DNA from: Butyrivibrio sp.
GTDB taxonomy: Bacteria; Bacillota_A; Clostridia; Lachnospirales; Lachnospiraceae
Direction: 5' to 3'
Assembly (NCBI RefSeq): GCF_024699075.1
Contig: NZ_JAILQF010000319.1
Coordinates: forward strand, 1 to 10,405
Length of the DNA stretch: 10,405 nucleotides
The notes below the pieces were generated by a model. The model did not search any database. It saw nothing but the letters and a program-made list of their open reading frames with translations, and was not told where the DNA came from. Below, one piece after another: positions 1 to 5,607 of this stretch. Made by a program: the position numbers and the translations under genes. The stretch's first letter is position 1. Every line of letters starts with the position of its first letter.

Positions 1-1
1 T

Positions 2-121
2 TGTTGGAATGGTGAACTGTATTTTATAAGTATCGCTTTATTAGTAACAACGATTCTAGAACAGGTTTTTATAATTACCAGGATTCGATCGAGCAAAAAT
101 AGTAATATAAAAGAGAAGTAA
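2..121 (+). CDS. C-terminal end of a membrane protein (partial, 5' end outside window)
   Basis: An open frame enters from the window edge and ends at TAA 119-121, giving 39 residues. It contains one clear hydrophobic segment (FISIALLVTTILEQVFII) followed by a basic, Asn/Ser/Lys-rich tail ending NIKEK, which is how a last transmembrane helix with a cytoplasmic tail looks. Its place directly before a toxin C-terminal remnant and another multi-TM immunity-like gene suggests the tail of an immunity protein, but this is inference from context. The family is not recognisable from so short a piece, and a chance open frame cannot be excluded. Confidence 0.35.
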   Translation, partial: CWNGELYFISIALLVTTILEQVFIITRIRSSKNSNIKEK

Positions 122-173
122 CTGTATAGAGATAGTATTTGTATTTTTGTTGAATGTGAGAGTTAGGTTTATT

Positions 174-433
174 GAACCTGGTACTATTATAATTGCAATT
201 GATGTTGGAATTGGAGTCGTTGATAATATTGGAAAAGGACATACGATAGAATTATACCTGATGCAACTATCGACATGACAGCGGCAGCTAATTATGAGCT
301 TCCTAATGGAAAAACTGTTAGGCAAGAAATTAAAGATGTATATTATGAAGGCGCAAAGAAAGCTGGAGAATTATTAGATGAAGGTGCAAAAAAAATAGGA
401 GGATGGCTTGGAGATGCCTTTGGATGGGGATGA
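174..433 (+). pseudogene. Frameshifted C-terminal remnant of a polymorphic (Rhs-type) toxin
   Basis: From about 174 the frame reads EPGTIIIAIDVGIGVVDNI and stays open to about 242. The apparent continuation (YDRIIPDATIDMTAAANYEL) is in a different frame from about 242 and runs to TGA 431-433, ending in a Gly/Trp-rich tail (GGWLGDAFGWG). Joining the two gives one plausible domain, a hydrophobic Gly-rich helix followed by a DxxIPDATID stretch, in the style of the linker and tip that follow Rhs cores. A single-base deletion near 240-243 would explain the switch. In the second frame a TAA at 224-226 blocks any upstream extension, and there is no N-terminus. I call it a decayed toxin tip. The family assignment rests on style and context (an immunity-like gene overlaps its end), not on a catalytic motif. 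ATG 275 could still start a 52-aa peptide. Confidence 0.5.
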
Positions 434-984
434 TAGAGAGATTAAACACCATTTTTTATAAAATATGTATAGTTTCGTCATTGCCAATGTGCTTATACGA
501 TTTAGTCGTCGCTTATTCAGATGGTTTAAATATCAAATTGAGTATTTATGTTTTTTTATTTGGGGCATGCATAATAAGTCTTATGTGGTTGATATCAAAA
601 CTGACTTCTCACAAAGGCATTGCATTGTTTATATCTTCAATCATAGTGATTGGAATCTACAATATGATTCTAATACAACTTTCAAGTTCGATTGATGCTA
701 CTTTAATTTGGGTGTTTGCTATTCCTTTACAGACATTTGCAGGTTATATTGGTTTTATTCATGGAAAAAATAATAAGGCCTCTAAAAAGACGAATGGTCC
801 TTTAGGGGCTATATTATCTATGGGTTCATCAATTATAATTGCCCCTTCATATCTGCTATTTAGATATGTTGTTCCGTCTAATATTATGTTTATATTTTGC
901 TTAATATCTATCATTTATATTTCTATGGTGTGGGCTTATTTTTTGTTACGTATTGTTACTATGTTACATTATAAAATTGCTTAG
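424..984 (+). CDS. Multi-pass membrane protein, probable immunity protein
   Basis: An intact frame of 186 residues with about five or six hydrophobic helices, separated by short loops such as SKLTSHKG and HGKNNKASKKTNG, and ending LHYKIA. It is an integral inner-membrane protein with no catalytic motif. Starts at 403, 424 and 430 are possible. ATG 403 abuts an AGGAGG (397-402) with no spacing. ATG 424 has GGAG (410-413) ten bases upstream and is preferred. ATG 430 would give an ATGA overlap with the stop of the toxin remnant. With any of these the gene touches or overlaps the toxin frame, the usual toxin-immunity layout, and a multi-TM immunity protein fits a toxin acting on or in the membrane. 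The immunity role is inferred from position and topology. I do not recognise the family. Confidence 0.6.
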   Translation: MGMIERLNTIFYKICIVSSLPMCLYDLVVAYSDGLNIKLSIYVFLFGACIISLMWLISKLTSHKGIALFISSIIVIGIYNMILIQLSSSIDATLIWVFAIPLQTFAGYIGFIHGKNNKASKKTNGPLGAILSMGSSIIIAPSYLLFRYVVPSNIMFIFCLISIIYISMVWAYFLLRIVTMLHYKIA

Positions 985-1070
985 ATTACTTTCTTTTCAT
1001 AATAGCAACAATTATATCAAAAGACCAAATATATAATAAAGAGCAAACAAAAAAGCATAGAAAGAATTTG

Positions 1071-1433
1071 ATGTTTGAGTTGGTATATGAAAATATTGAT
1101 GAATTACTTCGCTATATTGTTTATATAAAAATCAAAGTTAAAACTGATAATCCGAAGGAATTTGTAAAAGCCCAAAACAGAATCGTTTATCATCCAAAAA
1201 GTTCAGGAGAATATATTTCCGAATCAGATGATGAAAGAAAAGAATTGTCTATAAGAGAAAAAATATTAGTGGTTATATCAACTTGCGCTTATTTGTGCTT
1301 TGGTTGTTATGTTATGTTTTTAGCAATATCAGAGAAAGAAGTATCATATAAGACTATCATTACATTTACGGTGGGTTTACTAATTGCAATTGTGGGGTGC
1401 GCATGTCCGACATTATTCTCAAGGAAAAAGTAA
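1071..1433 (+). CDS. Small hypothetical protein with two C-terminal transmembrane helices
   Basis: 120 residues from ATG 1071; a TTG at 1068 in the same frame would add one residue. The N-terminal half (about residues 1-65) is soluble and charged, rich in Lys, Glu and Asp. The C-terminal half has two hydrophobic helices (around ILVVISTCAYLCFGCYVMFL and TIITFTVGLLIAIVGC), ending in a basic SRKK. The upstream spacer has no convincing Shine-Dalgarno sequence (only AGAAAG-like). The same frame stays open back to the TAA at 972-974 without a start codon and reads a hydrophobic FLFIIATII just upstream, so the gene may be 5'-truncated. Lying among toxin and immunity fragments, it may be a second, orphan immunity gene. 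No family recognised. Confidence 0.45.
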   Translation: MFELVYENIDELLRYIVYIKIKVKTDNPKEFVKAQNRIVYHPKSSGEYISESDDERKELSIREKILVVISTCAYLCFGCYVMFLAISEKEVSYKTIITFTVGLLIAIVGCACPTLFSRKK

Positions 1434-1491
1434 ATATGAGTGACTATTTAAATGTTTTATAAATTATTCATGTTCCCCTTTTATAAAACTT

Positions 1492-1525
1492 TTGCGTTAA
1501 CAAGCACCATGTTGCATTAACAAGC
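1492..1525 (+). repeat. Short direct repeat, 20-bp period
   Basis: TTGCGTTAACAAGC (1492-1505) recurs as TTGCATTAACAAGC (1512-1525), 13 of 14 bases identical and 20 bp apart. It lies in the non-coding gap 1434-1549, just before a toxin scrap. It may be a tandem slippage product or mark a recombination boundary. No function can be read from it. Confidence 0.5.
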
Positions 1526-1549
1526 TTAATTCCTGGCGCTAGAAAATAA

Positions 1550-1708
1550 GTTGAAAGTGGTGCGGAGAGTTTTGTATCTAATGTGGCTTCAGAAACCGTT
1601 ACATATTTCGTTGGTACTGTTGGAAGATATGTTTTTAATTCTTTGGCTAATGGTGTTGTTGCGTATGGAACAACCTATACAGGTAAGATGCTCTTGACAG
1701 ACTTATAG
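1550..1708 (+). pseudogene. Second toxin C-terminal scrap (linker-like region), no start
   Basis: This frame reads VESGAESFVSNVASETVTYF and continues with VGTVGRYVFNSLANGVVAYG, ending at TAG 1706-1708; a TAA (1547-1549) lies directly upstream. There is no ATG start or ribosome binding site. Its style (small residues, a SxVxSET stretch, then a Gly-rich hydrophobic helix) resembles the tail of the Rhs fragment just downstream, where SYVGQETVQSYVSAEV occurs. I read it as part of the linker or tip of another displaced polymorphic toxin. The last codons (after about 1683) overlap the Rhs frame below, so the true end of homology is probably a fusion point near 1680-1690. Evidence is compositional and positional only. 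Confidence 0.4.
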
Positions 1709-2718
1709 AAGCAAAGGAATTAAATAACAGTCAGGCGATAGTAAGATCCTACGATTACGATAAGCGTGGTAACCAGACAAATGAGTATGTAGACGGCTTT
1801 ATAAGCAAGACCTTTACTTTCGATGCCACAAACATGCTGTCTAAAGTAGTTGATTCTGAAAGGGGAGAGCTTGAGAACCAGTACAACGACCTTGGCTTCA
1901 GAGTATTATCTACAAGACCAGAAGAAAGGATAGAATACCTCTGCGATCTTTCAAGAGACTGTTACAACATGCTTGAAAGAACAGTAAACGGCGAGACAGA
2001 AAGCTTCATCTACGACAAGAACGTAATAACAATGTCAAAAGCTGAAAACACCTACTATTACCTCCAGGATGAACTTGGGTCACCGATGTACATGACAGGT
2101 ACAGATGGAGTAGCGGTATCATCATATGCATTCGATGACTTTGGACGTGGCATTGATCCATTCACTGGAAAGATTAAAGAAGCTAGTAGCAAGCAGCATA
2201 CTACTCACGCCTACACAACAGATGGTAATATCATACAGCCATTTGCATTTACAGGCTATCAAGAAGATGAATTCTCAGGTCTTAAATTTGCACAGGCAAG
2301 ATTTTATAATGCTGAAAATGGTAGATTTGTAACTGCAGATAAAATAAAAGGATTTGCAGAGTATCCATTAACAATTAATGCATATTTATATTGTATTGAT
2401 AATCCTACAAATTATGTGGATGAAGATGGTAACTTTCTTCACACACTGATTGGTGCTGGTATTGGTGCTGCTATTAGTACTGGAATGGAGATTTATAATC
2501 AAGTTAAAACTGGAGAAAAAATAACTGACGGAGGCTTGTTAAAGGATCTATTTAACTATGCTATATCTGGCGCTGCAGACGCTGGAGAGGCATGGGGGTT
2601 ATTAGCATCATATGTAGGTCAAGAAACAGTTCAATCGTATGTATCAGCAGAAGTTACATCAGGAGCAACTTCATTATATGAAGAAGGAATAAAATATGTT
2701 GAGCAGTGCATCTTGTAA
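1687..2718 (+). pseudogene. 5'-truncated orphan Rhs core with C-terminal extension
   Basis: The frame opens after TAA 1684-1686 and is already inside Rhs/YD repeats (YDYDKRGNQTNEYVDG, then FTFDATNMLSKVVD). The first ATG (1834) lies in mid-repeat with no ribosome binding site, so it is not a native start. Core hallmarks follow: YYYLQDELGSPMYMTG, the PFAFTGYQEDE segment (2239-2271), SGLKFAQARFYNAENGRF and the closing NPTNYVDEDGN (about 2401-2433) that marks the end of an Rhs shell. Full Rhs proteins carry many more repeats and a large N-terminal part, all absent here. After DEDGN come about 95 residues, a Gly/Ala-rich hydrophobic segment then an ETVQSYVSAEV-type linker, ending in VEQCIL. No nuclease, deaminase or protease motif is visible, so the toxin tip is either novel or deleted. 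It could still be expressed by read-through, but is most simply a displaced cassette. Confidence 0.75.
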
Positions 2719-2728
2719 GGAAGAAAAA

Positions 2729-3157
2729 ATGGAAAATGGAAAAACCTGTTATGCTAGAGGTGGGTTACAGTATTTTTATACTATTATGTTTGGTGTGGGG
2801 TTTATTTGGTTTTTAACATTACCAATATGTGGACAGAAAGTAAACGAAGAAGAGCTAGGTGCGTTTATATTTGCAAATATTTGGCTTGGTGTTTTCTTTT
2901 TGTATTGGGTTTTACTATGTGTTTTTTATAGAGTGAAAGTCGATCAAAATAAAATTGTTTATACAAACCTTTTTAATAAGACGTTTTATATTGATCCCCA
3001 AGAAATAAAGAGCATAGATAGCATAGGAGGAAAGGGGATGAGGATAAAATTTAAAAAAAAGAGAATAGTTATCTATGCGTTCTATAAAAATTATCGTGAA
3101 GTTTGTAAAGATATTCTTAATTTGGTAGCTACAACGAAATCCAGTAATAAAGGTTAG
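2729..3157 (+). CDS. Two-TM protein with PH-like C-terminal domain, probable immunity protein
   Basis: 142 residues. ATG 2729 is chosen because AGGAAG (2718-2723) lies just upstream. The in-frame ATG 2696 has no site of its own and would overlap the Rhs tail by 23 bp. Two hydrophobic helices (around YTIMFGVGFIWFLTLPI and FANIWLGVFFLYWVLLCVFY) are followed by an all-beta-looking segment: VKVDQNKIVYTNLFNKTFYI, IKSIDSIGGKGMRIKFKKKR, then VIYAFYKNYREV with a final helix. Two TM helices plus a short beta domain with a single helix at the end fit bacterial PH-like (bPH2-type) membrane proteins. Lying ten bases after an Rhs C-terminus, it is most simply the cognate immunity protein. That role is inference; the fold assignment is by eye. 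The terminator at 3198-3231 closes this unit. Confidence 0.55.
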   Translation: MENGKTCYARGGLQYFYTIMFGVGFIWFLTLPICGQKVNEEELGAFIFANIWLGVFFLYWVLLCVFYRVKVDQNKIVYTNLFNKTFYIDPQEIKSIDSIGGKGMRIKFKKKRIVIYAFYKNYREVCKDILNLVATTKSSNKG

Positions 3158-3197
3158 ATATCTTAAATTCTAATATAACAGTGAGAAGTTCCAAAGG

Positions 3198-3231
3198 AAT
3201 AGGATTGCCATAATCGGCGATCCTATTTTTT
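3198..3231 (+). terminator. Rho-independent terminator
   Basis: AATAGGATTGCC (3198-3209) pairs with GGCGATCCTATT (3216-3227) around a 6-base loop. That is 12 bp with one T-G wobble, and the T-run 3226-3231 completes a textbook intrinsic terminator. It sits 40 bases after the PH-like gene and isolates the Rhs/immunity region from the secretion operon. Confidence 0.85.
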
Positions 3232-3244
3232 GCCAAAAAATGCA

Positions 3245-3273
3245 TTTCGTCGCATATTTTTGTCGTTTCGTCG
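3245..3273 (+). promoter_or_regulatory. Twin TTTCGTCG repeats upstream of the secretion promoter, possible operator
   Basis: TTTCGTCG occurs at 3245-3252 and again at 3266-3273, exactly 21 bp apart, which puts both copies on one face of the helix. The similarity continues past the octamer (CATATTTTT versus GATTTTT). Both copies lie just upstream of where the -35 region of the 3304 promoter would fall, a position suited to an activator or a cooperative repressor. No regulator is encoded nearby, so function is inference. Confidence 0.4.
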
Positions 3274-3303
3274 GATTTTTAAGTAAGTAAATAGTTATTA
3301 AGG

Positions 3304-3309
3304 TATAAT
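3304..3309 (+). promoter_or_regulatory. Putative -10 box of the type VII operon promoter
   Basis: A perfect TATAAT lies 37 bases before ATG 3347. No good -35 hexamer sits at the ideal 17-bp spacing; T/A-rich TTTAAG-like sequence around 3278-3284 is the nearest and is poorly placed. A weak -35 would agree with dependence on a factor binding the TTTCGTCG repeats upstream. The 5' leader would be about 30 nt, with GAGG at 3332-3335 as the ribosome binding site. Confidence 0.55.
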
Positions 3310-3346
3310 AATTTCGCAGTTTTAAGTTAATGAGGATAATACGATT

Positions 3347-4285
3347 ATGAATATTAATAAATCTTTCTCTCACATTTCATATACTTTGGATAACGAGGAG
3401 TATTCCAAGCTTGCACTTAAGATGTTAGCGGGCTCAAAGTCTCTAAATATCATAAAACCGGTAAATATAAGAAATAATGGTGCAAGGCGCTTTATGTATT
3501 CTGTAAAAGATTTATCAGAGCTTACATCTGTTTGTTCCGGACTTGATGAAGGAAGTATATGCCTTATATTGAGCCGGTACAAAGGAGTAATACGGGAGAT
3601 TGAATCTCAGACATTTCTTAAGAAAAAATTCCTAGAACTTGAACCAGATCGAATATTTATTGATAGTACTACACGAGAAGTTAAATTTATTATCGTCCCT
3701 GCTTTTTCTGACAGCGAATCAGACAGTCATAGGATTTTTTTGGAAAAAAATTATTCCTTTATAAGTAGAATTTTTGGAAACAGAGAGAGCTTCGTAGATA
3801 GAAGATTACAGGATTTATCAAAGATATGTGTGGATATTAAAGGCAAGAAAGAAGACGATACAAGTCGAATAGAATGGCTCGAGAAGCTTTTTGCATATAT
3901 CAGCAAAGAATATGACCAGAATTGTGTAATTAAAGAAGATGATGCAGATATATCTGATATAGAAAATAGCATGAAAATAAAAGAGATTGAACTTAATTAT
4001 GATGGTGAGTATGGAATATTTACTTTTTATATAACTAAAAAGACATTTTTTATAGGAAAAAGCGATGGCAATGACGGAATTCTTGCCATGAATCCAGCTG
4101 TGAGCAGAACACATTGCAGGATAGATATTGATGGTGACAAGGTCTATATTACAGACCTTGGTAGTAGTAATCACACATATATAGACGGCTTGATGATTAC
4201 AGACGATCAAAATGTGTTATTAAAAGATGGAAGTGTTTTGAGAATAGCTGATATGGATTTTAAAGTTGTATTTAATTATGAGTAA
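3347..4285 (+). CDS. FHA-domain protein with DUF6382-like N-terminus
   Basis: 312 residues, no signal peptide or transmembrane helix, so cytosolic. Residues about 5-125 look like the DUF6382-type domain found in front of FHA domains in Clostridia (a beta-rich start YTLDNEEYSKLALKML, a SVKDLSELTSVCS stretch, and LEPDRIFIDSTTREVKFIIV near its end). Residues about 125-215 form a charged helical linker. Residues about 225-312 are a canonical FHA domain: G237-K238-S239, S253-R254-T255-H256, and G272-S273-S274-N275-H276-T277, the residues that bind phosphothreonine peptides in this family. It probably docks a phosphorylated partner of the secretion apparatus. It is the first gene of the operon; a GAGG lies 11 bases upstream of its start. 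No Ser/Thr kinase is in the window. The DUF name is assigned by pattern, not by search. Confidence 0.8.
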   Translation: MNINKSFSHISYTLDNEEYSKLALKMLAGSKSLNIIKPVNIRNNGARRFMYSVKDLSELTSVCSGLDEGSICLILSRYKGVIREIESQTFLKKKFLELEPDRIFIDSTTREVKFIIVPAFSDSESDSHRIFLEKNYSFISRIFGNRESFVDRRLQDLSKICVDIKGKKEDDTSRIEWLEKLFAYISKEYDQNCVIKEDDADISDIENSMKIKEIELNYDGEYGIFTFYITKKTFFIGKSDGNDGILAMNPAVSRTHCRIDIDGDKVYITDLGSSNHTYIDGLMITDDQNVLLKDGSVLRIADMDFKVVFNYE

Positions 4286-4303
4286 TAACAAATGAGGTTA
4301 GAT

Positions 4304-5326
4304 ATGAAGCAGAACGTAATCCTTATAGTGTGCATGGACAAGGAATATAACTGTAGTGTTGAATATGACGTTGCCAGCACACTTGCCCAAGAGTATGTAC
4401 TAGAAACTATAGATGACAAAGTATATCTTGAAAAATATTTAAAGTTTTCGCATAGGATTGATACACTCATTATTGATGAAGAGCTTGCCGGAGAATTTTG
4501 TAAGTTGCAGAATCCTTCACATGTGTATTTGTTATATGAAGGAGATGGAGATAACAGTAGGATCAATAAATATGAAGGAGCGCAGGGAATAATACAGGCA
4601 CTTGGGGCAAATTATCTTGCAACAAGTTCGGCCCCCGAAAAACAAATAACACATCTTGTAAATGTCATATCTGTATGCGGTGGAGCAGGTAAGACAACAG
4701 CCGCTTTGGGAACGGCTTACTGGCTCTCAAGAAAAGGATATAAAGTACTCTACGTAGATGCAGAAGATTTTCAGACCTTTAGTCAGATCTTGGGCTGTGA
4801 TGCTGGAGATGATGAGACTGATAGGATTATGTCTTCTGCAATCAAAAATCTGACAAAAGATAACCTTAAAGACCTCATTCAAGAAGATTTTATGAATTAT
4901 ATCAAGCCATTTTATGGCCCTTTAGCCTCTTATGGGTTATGTACAAATGATTATCTTAAAATAGTGAATCAAATAGAAGAGCAAAGAGAATTTGATTATA
5001 TTGTGTTGGAACATAAAGCAGGAACTATAGATGACGAAATGATGCGTATGATTTTAAAAGGTGACAGTTTAATAATAGTAGGCCGGCAAACAGAGAATGC
5101 AACAGCTCGTATATTTAGATTTCTTGACATAATCAGGGAGTATACGGGGCAGAGTGTTGTAGTGTGTGGAAGATACCAAAAACATAGACCAGATAACCTG
5201 AAAGATAATATAAAGGATAATGATATCCCGGTTTCAGAATATGTTCCGGAGTTGGATAACGATCTTACAATGAAAGATATATTTTCAAAATGCTTACTGC
5301 GGGATACTGCAGAAGCAGTCATATGA
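4304..5326 (+). CDS. MinD/CpaE-like P-loop ATPase of the type VII operon
   Basis: 340 residues from ATG 4304. This start is preferred because GAGG (4294-4297) sits six bases upstream, and the same ATGAGGTTA layout precedes the next gene; ATG 4292 would add four residues. Residues about 1-110 form an alpha/beta, receiver-like domain of the kind seen in CpaE/TadZ proteins (NVILIVCMD at the start, TLIIDEELAG in the middle). The SIMIBI ATPase follows: P-loop C125-G-G-A-G-K130-T-T, then the switch-like VDAEDFQTF, a central FDYIVLEHKAGTID strand-and-loop in the Walker B region, and a SLIIVGRQTENATARIF strand. The family's signature lysine (KGGxGKT) is replaced by Cys125. Family members position or control membrane machines (CpaE/TadZ in Tad pili, MinD-like proteins in mycobacterial ESX loci). 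A role in placing or regulating EssC is inferred from operon position. Confidence 0.8.
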   Translation: MKQNVILIVCMDKEYNCSVEYDVASTLAQEYVLETIDDKVYLEKYLKFSHRIDTLIIDEELAGEFCKLQNPSHVYLLYEGDGDNSRINKYEGAQGIIQALGANYLATSSAPEKQITHLVNVISVCGGAGKTTAALGTAYWLSRKGYKVLYVDAEDFQTFSQILGCDAGDDETDRIMSSAIKNLTKDNLKDLIQEDFMNYIKPFYGPLASYGLCTNDYLKIVNQIEEQREFDYIVLEHKAGTIDDEMMRMILKGDSLIIVGRQTENATARIFRFLDIIREYTGQSVVVCGRYQKHRPDNLKDNIKDNDIPVSEYVPELDNDLTMKDIFSKCLLRDTAEAVI

Positions 5327-5337
5327 GGTTATAGATC

Positions 5338-5607
5338 ATGGAAGAAAAGATAATTGTAATATTCAAAAATACATTAACAGATGAGCAGGTAGACCTTGAG
5401 TTTCCAATCAATCTTTCAGCTACTGAACTTATAAATGGATTGAATAAAGGTTTTAATCTTGGAATAGATATGGACAATCCTTCAAGATGCTTTTTAAGAT
5501 CTAAAAATCCGACGGCTTTGATACGCGGTGAGGTAACACTTGAAGAAATCGGACTTAGGAATGGAACAATTATATATTTTGATGGAATCAGGCAGGAAAG
5601 AAAATGA
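5338..5607 (+). CDS. esaB: YukD/EsaB ubiquitin-like type VII secretion protein
   Basis: 89 residues, the usual YukD/EsaB size. It has a beta-grasp pattern: IIVIFKNTLTDEQVDLEFPI hairpin, helix ATELINGLNKGF, then short strands, and LEEIGLRNGTIIYFDGI at the end, as in ubiquitin. The C-terminus is RQERK with no di-glycine, so it is not expected to be conjugated, in line with YukD. It is a small cytosolic accessory component of T7SSb and lies immediately before EssC, its usual neighbour. Its GAGG (5325-5328) is embedded in the TGA stop of the ATPase gene, nine bases from ATG 5338. Its own stop overlaps the EssC start as ATGA (5604-5607), pointing to translational coupling. Confidence 0.88.
   Translation: MEEKIIVIFKNTLTDEQVDLEFPINLSATELINGLNKGFNLGIDMDNPSRCFLRSKNPTALIRGEVTLEEIGLRNGTIIYFDGIRQERK

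Noticed and set aside
56..325. Open frame of 89 codons on the minus strand
   Set aside because: It lies over the toxin remnant, has low-complexity Ile/Thr-rich composition, and the opposite strand carries recognisable toxin-like sequence. It is a shadow frame.
1834..2718. ATG 1834 as a genuine start of a 294-aa Rhs protein
   Set aside because: The Rhs repeat sequence continues in frame upstream to 1687, and no ribosome binding site precedes this ATG, so it is an internal methionine of a truncated gene.
3226..3240. Palindrome TTTTTTG-C-CAAAAAA after the terminator
   Set aside because: Its left arm is the terminator T-run. On the minus strand it does not make a convincing second terminator, so no separate feature is called.
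4139..4159. Inverted repeat AAGGTCT/AGACCTT with 7-base loop
   Set aside because: It lies within the FHA coding sequence, has no T-run after it, and is explained by codons around the conserved DLGSSN motif.
3818..4210. Minus-strand open frame of 130 codons inside the FHA gene
   Set aside because: The FHA motifs on the + strand are clear; the minus frame has no recognisable domain.
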